A stretch of 64,000 nt of DNA from DAOPKN01 sp035391225 (GCA_035391225.1 DAOPKN010000001.1:124001-188000), one strand, 5' to 3'; counted from the first letter of the stretch, positions 1 to 8,574 are shown. The notes: generated from the sequence alone by a model not told the origin. Made by a program: numbers and translations.

Positions 1-1299
1 CTCCAGGTCATATTCCCAGGATGCGGTGATTTCGCATTCCACGAATTCGTGCAAATGCAAGGGACGATCCGACGAAAGGATCACGCTGGCATCCACTTCC
101 GGCGCATCCCGAAAACTCCGCCCGATGAAAACCCCGTCTGCCTGCTCTTCTACGAGTACCCGCATTTTTTTCCCGATCCATTGCTCTGCCGTTTGCTCTG
201 AGATGTCCTTTTGAAGCTGCATTACCTGTTCCAACCGCCTTTGTCCCGTTTTTTGCGGGACTGGGGAAGCTTGGTTTTGCGCAAATGCAATGGTGTTTTC
301 TTCCGGGGAATAGAGGAAGGCCCCAAGACGATCGAAACGCACCTGCTCCATGAAAGCCAGGAGTTTGGCAAAATCCTCCTGGGTTTCCCCGGGATACCCC
401 ACCATCACGGTGGTACGGAGAACCGCGTTGGGGATTTGTTCCCGCAAGCGTCGGAAGAGCTCTCCCAGTTCGCCCGCATTCTTAGTGCGGTTCATGGCTT
501 TCAAGATGGAATCCGACGCATGTTGTATGGGGATATCGAAGTAAGGAAGCACTTTTCCCAAGGATGCCATGGTATCGAGTAGCTTTTGGCGGAGGTGGTC
601 TGGGTGCAGGTACATCACCCGAATCCAAAAATCTCCCGGGATTTGGTCGAGTTGCACCAGAAGGTCTTCCAGGAAGTTGGTGTCCGAATCGTACTGGGTG
701 GTGTCTTGGTCCACAAGGATCAGCTCCTTGATACCCTGTGCCAACAAGTAGCGTGCTTCCTGCAGCACGGACTCCAACGTGCGGCTCCGGTGCGGCCCCT
801 TGAAACCGGGAATGGAGCAAAAAGAGCAGCGCCGATCGCAACCGTCTCCGATCTTGAGGTACCAGTAAGCGATGTTGGATGGCCGGTGGGGGTGGATGTT
901 TCCAAACAAGGGGAATGGTTCGGCGGGAACCGAAACCAAAGGGTTGGGGTGATCGGGGATCTGGCGAAGCAACTCTGCCACCTTTTCCACGGGGTGTAGA
1001 CCGATCCAGCCATGGATTTCGGGAATTTCGCGCACCAGTTCGTGGTAATACCTTTGCACGAGGCACCCCCAAGCGATGACTTTCTGCGGCTGGGGGCGAT
1101 CCTGCCAAAGCGCGTATTCCAGGAGAGTGTCCACGGATTCTTCACGGGCATCATGGATGAACCCACAGGTGTTCACCACGATAATATCTGCCCTACGGGG
1201 ATCACCCGTGCGGGAAAAAGGGGGCCGCAACAAGCTTGCAAGTGCGTTGCTATCGGCTTCGTTCTTCGGGCACCCAAGGGTTTCTATGTAAACACGCAT
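1..1299 (-). CDS. rimO: Ribosomal protein S12 methylthiotransferase RimO (3' end cut by window edge)
   Basis: Radical-SAM enzyme that adds a methylthio group to the conserved Asp of ribosomal protein S12. The protein opens MRVYIETLGCPKNEADS, the N-terminal UPF0004 domain with its first cluster Cys. The radical-SAM signature is GCDRRCSFC near residues 150-160. The visible frame of 433 codons ends in EITASWEYDL, typical of the very end of the C-terminal TRAM domain, so only a few residues are missing. The ATG is preceded by AGAGAGGA. The substrate Asp is present in the S12 gene at 50135 (residue 89, VKDLPG). RimO is separated from MiaB by the ETLGCPKN opening; that family choice is knowledge-based. 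Confidence 0.93.
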   Translation of the reverse strand, partial: MRVYIETLGCPKNEADSNALASLLRPPFSRTGDPRRADIIVVNTCGFIHDAREESVDTLLEYALWQDRPQPQKVIAWGCLVQRYYHELVREIPEIHGWIGLHPVEKVAELLRQIPDHPNPLVSVPAEPFPLFGNIHPHRPSNIAYWYLKIGDGCDRRCSFCSIPGFKGPHRSRTLESVLQEARYLLAQGIKELILVDQDTTQYDSDTNFLEDLLVQLDQIPGDFWIRVMYLHPDHLRQKLLDTMASLGKVLPYFDIPIQHASDSILKAMNRTKNAGELGELFRRLREQIPNAVLRTTVMVGYPGETQEDFAKLLAFMEQVRFDRLGAFLYSPEENTIAFAQNQASPVPQKTGQRRLEQVMQLQKDISEQTAEQWIGKKMRVLVEEQADGVFIGRSFRDAPEVDASVILSSDRPLHLHEFVECEITASWEYDLE

Positions 1300-1335
1300 C
1301 GTTCCCGTCCTCTCTTTTCCAATGGAAGACGGTTT

Positions 1336-1890
1336 TCAGCGAGATTTCCTTTTTTCCATGTAGAGCTTGCGAATGGCGGTGAGATGTTTGATGTACGCGG
1401 GGTCGGCGTAGTTTGGATAGGTGTAGTCCAAGGGTTGGAATTTCCCATGAACGTACATCAACGTGATTTCCGCGAAGATTCCCCGACGAAGGTAGATCCG
1501 ATTGGCCCAATGCTTCGTGGAGGCCAAGACGAATTGGGTCGGGTGAATATACCCCGGATCGAGGTTGATCACCCGCTTGCCCTCCACCGAGAATTTTCTC
1601 TCCAGGCGATTCGTTTGGAGCTTAATGTCTGCCAGTTCACCCGGATGCACGAGGTTTTGGAAGCTCAACAGTTTCCCTTCCAGTACGCCTTCGCCCATTT
1701 CGCGGGAGTAGTAGAAGGTATATTTTCCAAAATCCAAGTTGGGAGAGACGAAATCAAGCTTCCCCCAGATCGACTCCAAAACGGGTCGGATTTCAGAAAA
1801 CCGGTATTCCAAGTATCGCGCAAAGATAAAGAAGGTCAGGTTGACCAGGTCTACTTTTCGAACATCACCCATTGCGTAAGCGAACCTCAA
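1336..1890 (-). CDS. DUF4416 family protein
   Basis: About 184 residues of unknown function. The match to DUF4416 rests on recalled conserved blocks: TFYYSREMG, DIKLQTNRLE, RVINLDPGYI, VLASTKHWANRIYL and GIFAEITLMY, in that order. The first ATG lies inside the end of the upstream RodZ-like gene. A second in-frame ATG at 1872 (MGDVRKV) would reduce the overlap to 8 bases and is an equally good start. It lies 36 bases upstream of rimO on the same strand, so the two are probably cotranscribed. No membrane segment or signal peptide is visible. Confidence 0.85.
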   Translation of the reverse strand: MRFAYAMGDVRKVDLVNLTFFIFARYLEYRFSEIRPVLESIWGKLDFVSPNLDFGKYTFYYSREMGEGVLEGKLLSFQNLVHPGELADIKLQTNRLERKFSVEGKRVINLDPGYIHPTQFVLASTKHWANRIYLRRGIFAEITLMYVHGKFQPLDYTYPNYADPAYIKHLTAIRKLYMEKRKSR

Positions 1891-2473
1891 ATTGGAAAAA
1901 ATGGATTTCCCATTCTTGAAAACCGTACTCGATTTTCAGCATTTGCAATCCTGGGTTCTGGATAGACCACGTTTCAGCAGGCTCCAAAACCTTGGATTGA
2001 TTTGGCTCAATTATAACATCTTTGCCGTTGATTTTGATTTCCACGGAAATGGAATTCGGGTTTTGGATGCGCGGACGTTGCTTCTTCTGGAGATCATTGA
2101 TGGCCCACACTTGCAGCAGTAGGATAATCGAGAGCACGGGTACCAACAGGTAGATCATCACGCGCAGGGGGCGGATGCCCGAGAGGGAACCCGTGGAGGA
2201 GTTCGTGGTGGCCGAAATTTCTCGGAAAACCCCCAACCCGTCGAGATACTTCTTGAGTACCGTTTCCGAAGAGAGTTGCAGCAGCAAGGCATATCTTTGG
2301 AGGATTTCTTTGCCATAGATTTCGGGGATTTTGTCGAAGTAGCCGTTTTCCAATTGTTGCAGTGTCTCGGGAGTCACGTTGGCACGCTCCATGACCTGCT
2401 CCTCCGAAAGGTGGAAGAATGCCCTTCGGTTTTTTAGGAGCGTGGCCAGTTCTGTCCATGGCTGAATGTTCAT
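1865..2473 (-). CDS. RodZ-like helix-turn-helix membrane protein
   Basis: Two-part protein of 202 residues. Residues 1-75 look like the HTH_25 domain of RodZ (LLKNRRAFFHLSEEQVMER, then NVTPETLQQLENGYFDKIPE). One membrane helix follows at about 108-127 (VMIYLLVPVLSIILLLQVW). The external C-terminal part carries a short beta-rich domain resembling DUF4115 (VSVEIKINGKD-like stretch, EPAETWSI). RodZ links MreB filaments to the membrane and affects cell shape; that role is inferred from architecture. The ATG follows GAGAGGGGAACAAGA. It sits 13 bases downstream of the tsaC gene and overlaps the DUF4416 gene, so it is part of the same operon. Confidence 0.72.
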   Translation of the reverse strand: MNIQPWTELATLLKNRRAFFHLSEEQVMERANVTPETLQQLENGYFDKIPEIYGKEILQRYALLLQLSSETVLKKYLDGLGVFREISATTNSSTGSLSGIRPLRVMIYLLVPVLSIILLLQVWAINDLQKKQRPRIQNPNSISVEIKINGKDVIIEPNQSKVLEPAETWSIQNPGLQMLKIEYGFQEWEIHFFQFEVRLRNG

Positions 2474-2486
2474 TCTTGTTCCCCTC

Positions 2487-3539
2487 TCAATCCCACGGGT
2501 TTTCCCCCGTTGCCTTGAGGATGCGGTTCATGATGGCAAATCCCAGTCCGCGGGGTGGAAAGCCTTCGACGATGCCCACATCCATGCCCAACCGATCCAA
2601 CAAGCGGAAGCTGTCGAACAGGTTTTTCGCAACGGAATACAGGTCTTGTCGGGTCCCCATCGAGCTGTTTGCAATTTTCTCCTGGTCGTACACACCACGC
2701 GTTTCCTCGGTGGAAAGGATCCACACCTTCTTCCCCCGGGTGGAATATTGCCGAAAAAGCAATAGAGCCCGTTGCTGCAGGCGGGAGAGGTCTTCGTCGT
2801 ATGGGCAAAGCACGAGCTGCGCACGTGGTGCATAGTGCCGGTACTTCATCCCCGGGGCAAGGGGTTGGTGGCTGGAACCTTGCGCAAAAACGATTCCGGG
2901 AATCCATTTTTGGAGTTCTTCCACGGACAGTGGCCCGGGGCGCAGCAACAGTGGAGGAGTATGCGAAAGGGAAATGATCGTTGATTCCAGCCCCAGGGGG
3001 AGTTCTCCTGCGTCGAGGATCCAGTCGACCTTTCCCTCCATTTCTTCCAAGTGGGAGGAACGGGTGGGACTTGGAAAGCCGGAGCGGTTCGCGCTGGGCG
3101 CAGCCACGGGAATCCCACAGCTTTCCAAGAACAGCTGCGAAACCGGGTGAGCAGGCATCCGGACCCCAACGGTATCCATGTGCGCAGTGACACACCCCGG
3201 AACGGCGGCGGTTTTTCGAAGCAGGAAGGTGACCGGACCCGGCCAAAAGCGCGTAATAACGTCCTTCCACCGGGAAAGCTCCTGGGAGTCCACCAAATCG
3301 TGCAGTACCTCCACGGAAGCTACGTGGACGATAAGGGGATTGTCGGCTGGGCGCCCCTTGGCCGCGAAAATGGAACGTACGGCGTTTGGGTCGTGGATTC
3401 CCGCACCCAGGCCATACACGGTTTCGGTGGGGAAGACCACCAATCCCCCAGAGCGGATACACGCACCCGCAGGGGCAACTTGTTGTGCGATCGTTTCCCG
3501 GGACCAATGCCCGGGAATGAGAAGCCGGCGCGTTTCCAC
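2487..3539 (-). CDS. tsaC: L-threonylcarbamoyladenylate synthase (Sua5-type TsaC)
   Basis: Makes threonylcarbamoyl-AMP from threonine, bicarbonate and ATP, the first step of t6A modification of tRNAs reading ANN codons. The YrdC domain covers about residues 15-210: GGLVVFPTETVYGLGA, the KGRPADNPLIVHV substrate-binding block, and SANRSGFPSPT. A Sua5 C-terminal domain follows the linker APGMKYRHYAPRAQ, giving 350 residues, the length of the two-domain form. The start is GTG at 3539, right after the YjbQ stop codon. No clear Shine-Dalgarno is visible, so translation may be coupled to the preceding gene. Confidence 0.93.
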   Translation of the reverse strand: METRRLLIPGHWSRETIAQQVAPAGACIRSGGLVVFPTETVYGLGAGIHDPNAVRSIFAAKGRPADNPLIVHVASVEVLHDLVDSQELSRWKDVITRFWPGPVTFLLRKTAAVPGCVTAHMDTVGVRMPAHPVSQLFLESCGIPVAAPSANRSGFPSPTRSSHLEEMEGKVDWILDAGELPLGLESTIISLSHTPPLLLRPGPLSVEELQKWIPGIVFAQGSSHQPLAPGMKYRHYAPRAQLVLCPYDEDLSRLQQRALLLFRQYSTRGKKVWILSTEETRGVYDQEKIANSSMGTRQDLYSVAKNLFDSFRLLDRLGMDVGIVEGFPPRGLGFAIMNRILKATGENPWD

Positions 3540-3542
3540 GGT

Positions 3543-3932
3543 TTACAGCGGCTGGATCCAGAAGTTGCGGTTCCGGGGACCATCAAATTCGCAGAAGTAC
3601 ACGCCTTGCCACGTTCCGAGCTGCAACCTACCCTCTTCCACGATAAGCAGTACCGACGAACCGGTGAGGATTGCCTTGATATGGGCATCGGAATTTCCCT
3701 CAGCGTGGGCATAGCCATCTTGCTCCGGGAAGGAACGCGACATTTTTTGCAAAAAGTCTGCACGTACCGAGGGGTCGGCATTTTCGTTGATGGCCAGTGC
3801 TGCGGTGGTGTGGGGAACGAAAACGAGAACAGCCCGCGTTTCTGGGGGCATTTTCGAAACGTGCTCTTGGATTTGCAGGGTGATATCCACCACTTCCTGC
3901 CGTTTACGGGTTTTCAGGGTGCACGTTACCAT
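3543..3932 (-). CDS. YjbQ family protein (UPF0047)
   Basis: Compact 129-residue UPF0047/YjbQ protein. It shows the family's ordered blocks: VPHTTAALAINENADP, YAHAEGNSDAHIKA, LGTWQGVYFCEFDGPR. The His and Glu residues in these blocks form the conserved pocket. Some members have weak thiamine-phosphate synthase activity, but the physiological role is unsettled, so no function is claimed. The gene lies between minD and tsaC on the same strand with very short spacers, which places it in the same operon. Confidence 0.9.
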   Translation of the reverse strand: MVTCTLKTRKRQEVVDITLQIQEHVSKMPPETRAVLVFVPHTTAALAINENADPSVRADFLQKMSRSFPEQDGYAHAEGNSDAHIKAILTGSSVLLIVEEGRLQLGTWQGVYFCEFDGPRNRNFWIQPL

Positions 3933-3948
3933 GGGTTTTCCTTTCTCT

Positions 3949-4761
3949 TTAGCTGCGGAACATGGCCTTGAACAGCTTCCAAAAAGTGGGCTTGGCCAGG
4001 CGACTGTCTTCTTCCAGGGGGATCTTGTGGCCCATCAAGCGCCGGGCAATATTGGTAAAGATCTTGTTCAAATCGTTGTTTCCCTCGAAAGCGATGGGTA
4101 CACCCCGGTTTGAGCCGACCACTACTTCCTCGGAATCCGGGACGATACCTTTCAGGGGAATGGCAATGGTTTTGAGTACGTCGTCGATTTTGAGCATGCC
4201 CCGCTTTTGGGACATGAACGGGCGAAACTTGTTGATAATGAGGAAGATCCTGTCGTCTGCAAGCTGCGTTTTCTCCAGGAGGCCTGTCACCCGATCTGCA
4301 TCGCTCACCGCGGTAAATTCGGGGTTTGTCACCACCAAGGCTGCATCCGCGGCCACGATGGCGTTTCGAAACCCGCTTTCAATTCCGGCGGGGGAGTCGA
4401 TGAGCAAGTAGTCAAAATGGGGCTTCAACTGGGCAATCACTTTCTTCATGTCTTCGGAGGTGATCATTTCCTTTGTGGCAATTTGCGAGGCGGGCAGCAG
4501 GAAAAGGTTCCTACTGGTCTTGTGGCGAACGAGCGCATCTTGGGCTCCCACTTTGCCAGAAACCGCATCCATGATCGTGTACACGATGCGGTTTTCCAGC
4601 CCCAGCACCACGTCCAGGTTCTTCAATCCGATATCGGCGTCCACCACGCATATCCTTTTCCCGAGGTTGGAAAATGCAGCACCAAGGTTGGCGGTTACCG
4701 TGGTTTTTCCCACACCGCCTTTTCCGGATGTAACAACGAACACCTCACCCAACACCATCAT
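3949..4761 (-). CDS. minD: Septum site-determining protein MinD
   Basis: Membrane-associated ATPase of the Min division-site system. The deviant Walker A is TSGKGGVGKTT (residues 12-22). Switch regions are VVDADIGLKNLD and LLIDSPAGIE. The C-terminus PTFWKLFKAMFRS is an amphipathic membrane-targeting helix of the kind MinD uses to bind the bilayer. Length (270 residues) is normal. The gene overlaps the upstream DHH phosphoesterase by four bases (ATGA). No minC or minE is adjacent. FtsZ and FtsA, the division machinery it would regulate, are encoded near 33656-36073. Confidence 0.94.
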   Translation of the reverse strand: MMVLGEVFVVTSGKGGVGKTTVTANLGAAFSNLGKRICVVDADIGLKNLDVVLGLENRIVYTIMDAVSGKVGAQDALVRHKTSRNLFLLPASQIATKEMITSEDMKKVIAQLKPHFDYLLIDSPAGIESGFRNAIVAADAALVVTNPEFTAVSDADRVTGLLEKTQLADDRIFLIINKFRPFMSQKRGMLKIDDVLKTIAIPLKGIVPDSEEVVVGSNRGVPIAFEGNNDLNKIFTNIARRLMGHKIPLEEDSRLAKPTFWKLFKAMFRS

Positions 4762-5786
4762 CCCTTTTTTTCGAAGATTCCCGGGGAGCTTTCTTCCCGT
4801 GCAGGATCAGCGAGCTGGTCTTTCATCATTGCCTCCACTTGCACCACGATCCTGTCCATGATTTCCTGTAGATCACCGGGAAGGGAGCAACCAGCCGCAC
4901 GGGCATGCCCGCCTCCCCCGAACTGGAATGCAACTTCTGATACATCGAACCATTTCTTGGAGCGGAAGCTCACCCGGACTTTTTCTCCGTCCTGCACGAA
5001 AAGGATGGCAGTTTCCGATCCCTTCATGGAACGCAGGTCACCTACGAAACCAACGCTATCTTCCGGGCGCGAGCCCGTTTGTTGGAACATGGATTCGGAA
5101 AGGTACGCGAAAACCAGTAATCCTCCCAAGCGTTGCTGAATCGCTTCGAGCATCAACGACATCAGCTTGAACTCTTCGGGTTTTCGGTTTTCCAGGATCA
5201 TGCTGGCGTTTCCATACGCATCCGCGCCTTTTCCCAGTAATGCGGCGGCGTCTTGCATCAGTTTTTGGTCGGTGTTGGAATACTTGAAAAAACCCGAATC
5301 GGTTTGCAGTCCCAACAGGTTCAAGGTTGCATACACGGGATCCAGAAGCACTTCCATCTTTTGTGCCAACCAGAAAACCATTTGGGCAGCCGCAGCGGCC
5401 TGGGAATCCACCCAGTTGAACGTACCGAATTGCGTGTTCGTGCGGTGGTGATCGATCACGAAGCTTGGGATTTTGTGTAGCAATGGCTCAAACTTTCCCA
5501 AGCGATCCGGGGAGGAAGCATCCACCACGATCATGGCATCGGGGAACTTTTCGTCCGAAGGTAGGTCTCTCCGAATGGTTTGGATCAAGGGCACTTCGTC
5601 CATCACTTCGGGGAGTGGGCTATCGATCAACGGAATCGCTTTTTTCCCCAGCCGCCGAAGCATCAGGGTCGTGCTCAAAACCGAACTGATGTCGTCTCCA
5701 TCCGGATCGATATGGCCGATCACGGCGAAGGAGAAATGCTTATGGAAAAAAAGTTGGAAAGCCTCCAGCTTTTCCGGGGGAATCAT
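4758..5786 (-). CDS. DHH-DHHA1 phosphoesterase, NrnA-like
   Basis: Manganese-dependent phosphoesterase of the DHH superfamily. Family members degrade short RNA oligonucleotides, pAp or cyclic-dinucleotide linear products. Metal-binding blocks are HIDPDGDDISS (near 20-30), IVVDASSPDRLG (near 85-97) and VIDHHRTN. The DHHA1 domain ends in FGGGGHARAAGC. Length of 342 is close to B. subtilis NrnA. The first block has DDISS where NrnA proteins I recall have D-C/A-I/L-G-S, a mild deviation. It overlaps minD downstream and the GGDEF gene upstream by four bases each, so the three are translationally coupled. The exact substrate cannot be told from sequence. Confidence 0.85.
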   Translation of the reverse strand: MIPPEKLEAFQLFFHKHFSFAVIGHIDPDGDDISSVLSTTLMLRRLGKKAIPLIDSPLPEVMDEVPLIQTIRRDLPSDEKFPDAMIVVDASSPDRLGKFEPLLHKIPSFVIDHHRTNTQFGTFNWVDSQAAAAAQMVFWLAQKMEVLLDPVYATLNLLGLQTDSGFFKYSNTDQKLMQDAAALLGKGADAYGNASMILENRKPEEFKLMSLMLEAIQQRLGGLLVFAYLSESMFQQTGSRPEDSVGFVGDLRSMKGSETAILFVQDGEKVRVSFRSKKWFDVSEVAFQFGGGGHARAAGCSLPGDLQEIMDRIVVQVEAMMKDQLADPAREESSPGIFEKKG

Positions 5787-6679
5787 TCGGTTTCTCCTTG
5801 GCTGGGGGTAGAAATCCCCTTTCGTTTCTTGTTTTCGTACATGTGTTTGTCCGCCCTTTCCAAGGCGCTTTCGGCGGTATCGTCTGCTTGAAGGAACGTG
5901 TGGCCCATGCTGACCGAAACGGGAATGGGGAAAGGTACCTGGGACAACTCTTTTTGAAAGCGGGACAAAAAGCCCTCCAGTTCCGCGGGAGAATGGATCA
6001 AGGGCATGATGACAAATTCGTCCCCACCGTAGCGGAAAACCTTCTCACCCCTGCGAATATGGGATTTCAAGAATTTCCCGAATTGTTCCAACACCTGGTC
6101 TCCCACCACGTGCCCGTACCGGTCGTTGATCTCCTTGAAATGATCGATATCCATGAACAGCAACGCCAGCTGGTAGCGATGGCGTCGGATATTCTCGAAT
6201 TGCTCCTGCATGTATTGAAAGAGGGACTTCTTGTTCCAAAGCCGGGTCAAGAAATCCATGTTTTGGGTTTTTTCGCTCGCCTCGAGTGCTTCCCCCAGGA
6301 TTTCTTCGATCACCACGTCGTGGAAAATCATGGCCACTCCTCGGTCTTTGCCTTCTCCATCGTGCAGTTGGGCGGCAAAAAGGCGCACATGCACAAGGTT
6401 TCCCGAAGGGCAAGAAATCCACACATCGATGGCGGCAGCAGGTTGGGGGGTTTTCAACAGCTTCTTGATGTCTTTCCATTGAACAGGATGGGAAAAGGCA
6501 TCGCTCATGGCCAAAACAGAGTCAAATCCTTTGTTCACCAGAAGGGAGGAGTCGATGCCGGTTAAAAAAGAAGCCCAATGGTTCCAAAATTCAATTTTGC
6601 CGTCGCTATCCGCAATGAAAACACCCGTAGGGATTAAGTCGAGTGTTTGCAAGAAATTGTCAAACGCGATCTCTTTCAT
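5783..6679 (-). CDS. PAS-GGDEF diguanylate cyclase
   Basis: Predicted c-di-GMP synthase of 298 residues with no signal peptide or membrane segment. A PAS sensor domain spans about residues 1-120 (LIPTGVFIADSDGKIEFWN). The GGDEF domain follows, with DFLTRLWNKKSLF, FMDIDHFKEINDRYGH and the intact active site FRYGGDEF. The inhibitory-site position reads RRGE rather than RxxD, so product inhibition may be lost. The start is ATG 6679, chosen over an upstream ATG because AAGGAAAG precedes it. A candidate extended -10 promoter overlaps the stop codon of the upstream transporter gene. Confidence 0.9.
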   Translation of the reverse strand: MKEIAFDNFLQTLDLIPTGVFIADSDGKIEFWNHWASFLTGIDSSLLVNKGFDSVLAMSDAFSHPVQWKDIKKLLKTPQPAAAIDVWISCPSGNLVHVRLFAAQLHDGEGKDRGVAMIFHDVVIEEILGEALEASEKTQNMDFLTRLWNKKSLFQYMQEQFENIRRHRYQLALLFMDIDHFKEINDRYGHVVGDQVLEQFGKFLKSHIRRGEKVFRYGGDEFVIMPLIHSPAELEGFLSRFQKELSQVPFPIPVSVSMGHTFLQADDTAESALERADKHMYENKKRKGISTPSQGETE

Positions 6680-6724
6680 GTGCTTTCCTTCCCCACCCCA
6701 GTTCGGCGGAAATGAATTGAGTCG

Positions 6725-6733
6725 ATTATACCA
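6725..6733 (-). promoter_or_regulatory. Candidate extended -10 promoter for the GGDEF-DHH-minD genes
   Basis: On the minus strand the sequence reads TGGTATAAT, a perfect TATAAT preceded by the TGn extension. The -35 position (CCTGGG at 17-base spacing) is poor. It overlaps the stop codon of the transporter gene and would start transcription about 40 bases before the GGDEF start codon. Confidence 0.5.
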
Positions 6734-8003
6734 TAAGCCAGCGCATGCCCAGGTAGAGCGTGGCGACACCCAAACCCAGCGCGGTGATCGCTACCCCTTC
6801 CTTGAGGAAAGAGAGGAAGCGAATGCGAGAGCCCGTGTTGGATTCCAACAACCCCACCCCGACCATGTTGGCAGCAGCGCCGCTGATGGTAAGGTTTCCC
6901 CCGATGCATGCTCCCAGGGCAAGTGCCCACCACAATTCCCTTCCATGGGGAACCACGGGCACCAGTTGCTGCACAACGGGAATGAAGACGGTGACGACCG
7001 GCACAGCCCCGATGAACCCTCCGATCAACGCGGAAAGCCAGAGGATCGAAAGGATGAGGATAAAGGGCGAGGAGGACATGCGCACCAGGGCGTTGGCGAT
7101 GTCGGAGATAACCCCCACGTCTTCCAGGGCACGCGCAAGCATGAACAGCCCCACGAAGAAGAAAAGGGTGTCCCATTCGATTTCACTGGAAACCTGTTGG
7201 AAGTCCCTTTTCGCGAGGATCATGATAAGCGTTGCGCCGGAAAGGGCAACCAGCGAAGCTTCCAGATGCAGTTCGGAGTGCAACACGAACCCGGCGATCA
7301 CCCCCAGGAAGACAGCCACGCCCTTGAAAAAAAGCTTCCGGTCCACGATCGCGCGACCCGGATCGATGGACAGTAACCGCTGCGCCTTGGCTTCCTCAAT
7401 GTGACGAAGGCCCGGGTAGCGGAAGCGGAAATACACGATGGTCAGCACCAGCATGGCAATAGAAGGAAGGATCATGATGGCCAGGAAACCCACGAATCCA
7501 GTTCCGGAAGCGCTTCCCACCAGGATGTTCGGGGGATCCCCGATGATGGTGGCCATCCCCCCGATGTTCGCCGCGAAAACCATGGAAAAGATCATCGGAG
7601 TAGAGGGGATGTTGGCGGTGTCCGCGATCAAAAAGGCCACCGGCGCAAACAGTAGGATCGTTGTTACGTTGTCCAGTAAGCTGGAAAAAAGGGCCACGGC
7701 AACCAACAGGGTGAGGTAAATGCGGTACAGGTTCCCGCGCGAACTCTTCACCACGATCGCGGCGATGTACTCAAAGAGCCCCGTGGATTTCAAGATACCC
7801 ACCAGAACCATCATTCCAATCAGGATGCCGATGGTGTTGAAATCCACGTAACTCCCGATGTTGGAAATGGTCAGACTATCCGAAAGATGGGTGAAACAGG
7901 CAAGCAAACCCATCGCGAAAGCGATGAGGGAACGTTTGAACGACCCGGTGATGATCAAGAAGTACGTGATGAAGAAAATCGTAAGGATGATGATCTTCGC
8001 CAT
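6726..8003 (-). CDS. ArsB/NhaD-type (SLC13-like) ion transporter
   Basis: Integral membrane protein of 425 residues with about 11-12 hydrophobic helices. It belongs to the ion-transporter superfamily that includes ArsB, NhaD and SLC13 carriers. Diagnostic stretches are LLDNVTTILLFAPVAF and FAANIGGMATIIGDPPNI, the two hairpin/NDPP-like signatures. The second half repeats the pattern with GAVPVVTVFIPV and ACIGGNLTISGAAANMVG, consistent with the inverted-repeat fold. Substrate cannot be decided: arsenite, Na+/H+ exchange or dicarboxylates are all possible. No arsenic-resistance genes are nearby. Confidence 0.85.
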   Translation of the reverse strand: MAKIIILTIFFITYFLIITGSFKRSLIAFAMGLLACFTHLSDSLTISNIGSYVDFNTIGILIGMMVLVGILKSTGLFEYIAAIVVKSSRGNLYRIYLTLLVAVALFSSLLDNVTTILLFAPVAFLIADTANIPSTPMIFSMVFAANIGGMATIIGDPPNILVGSASGTGFVGFLAIMILPSIAMLVLTIVYFRFRYPGLRHIEEAKAQRLLSIDPGRAIVDRKLFFKGVAVFLGVIAGFVLHSELHLEASLVALSGATLIMILAKRDFQQVSSEIEWDTLFFFVGLFMLARALEDVGVISDIANALVRMSSSPFILILSILWLSALIGGFIGAVPVVTVFIPVVQQLVPVVPHGRELWWALALGACIGGNLTISGAAANMVGVGLLESNTGSRIRFLSFLKEGVAITALGLGVATLYLGMRWLMV

Positions 8004-8058
8004 TCAATCCCTCCCTCCGATCCAAACGAGAACTTGTTCCTTCGCGTGAAGCAAAGAA

Positions 8059-8484
8059 TCAGAGGGAGTGAATGACACGGGTCACAACTCCCCAAATAAT
8101 CAAGTCTTCTTCTTCCCGAACCTGGATCGGAGGAAACTTGTCGTTTTCCGGGGCAAGCCACAGCATACCGCCTTTTCGCAGCAGCCTTTTGACCAGCAAA
8201 TCGCCATTCAGGGCTGCGATGACAACCCTACCCTCCGAAGGGGGTAAAGAGCGGTCCACCACCAGGATGTCGCCATCGTGGATCCCGGCTTCCAACATGG
8301 AATCGCCCGCAACACGCACGAAGTACGTTGCGGGAGGATTTTTCACCAGCTCACGGTTCAGGTCGAGCGTTGCATCCATGCCATCGTCCACGGGCGAGGG
8401 AAAACCCGCTGAAACCTTGGAGGTGGCAACGGGGATTTCCAGCGGATGGCCAATTTCGGGCAAAAAAAACTGGATAACCTTCAT
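8059..8484 (-). CDS. UmuD-like S24 family peptidase
   Basis: A 141-residue protein with the LexA/UmuD C-terminal protease fold and no DNA-binding domain. The catalytic Ser lies in VRVAGDSMLEAGI and the catalytic Lys in GDLLVKRLL. A candidate Ala-Gly self-cleavage site sits at residues 26-27 (KVSAGFPSP), as expected for UmuD-type processing. In UmuD the cleaved form joins UmuC as translesion polymerase V; no umuC is visible nearby. The start ATG 8484 is preceded by AGGACGG. It is divergent from psuG, sharing a 90-base intergenic region with candidate extended -10 elements on both strands. Confidence 0.87.
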   Translation of the reverse strand: MKVIQFFLPEIGHPLEIPVATSKVSAGFPSPVDDGMDATLDLNRELVKNPPATYFVRVAGDSMLEAGIHDGDILVVDRSLPPSEGRVVIAALNGDLLVKRLLRKGGMLWLAPENDKFPPIQVREEEDLIIWGVVTRVIHSL

Positions 8485-8513
8485 GCTTTCCGTCCTTTTC
8501 TGGTTTTCCACCA

Positions 8514-8522
8514 AGTATATCA
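8514..8522 (-). promoter_or_regulatory. Candidate extended -10 promoter for the UmuD-like gene
   Basis: Minus strand TGATATACT, a TGn-extended -10 about 30 bases upstream of the start codon. No convincing -35 or LexA-type operator is seen. Confidence 0.4.
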
Positions 8523-8538
8523 CATGGGGCGTTGCCTG

Positions 8539-8547
8539 TGGTACAAT
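8539..8547 (+). promoter_or_regulatory. Candidate extended -10 promoter for psuG
   Basis: TGGTACAAT, a TGn-extended -10, 28 bases before the psuG ATG. A strong AAGGAGGTG ribosome-binding site follows at 8560-8568. No consensus -35 is seen. Confidence 0.42.
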
Positions 8548-8574
8548 TTTAGCAGAAACAAGGAGGTGCTTTTC

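Noticed and set aside
6680..6769. N-terminal extension of the GGDEF protein from an upstream ATG
   Set aside because: It would run into the transporter gene and lacks a ribosome-binding site. ATG 6679 has AAGGAAAG upstream.
8521..8541. Possible LexA-like operator (GGCGTTGCC core) between the UmuD-like gene and psuG
   Set aside because: Only the central GGC-GTT-GCC is symmetric; flanking bases do not pair, so it is not a convincing operator.
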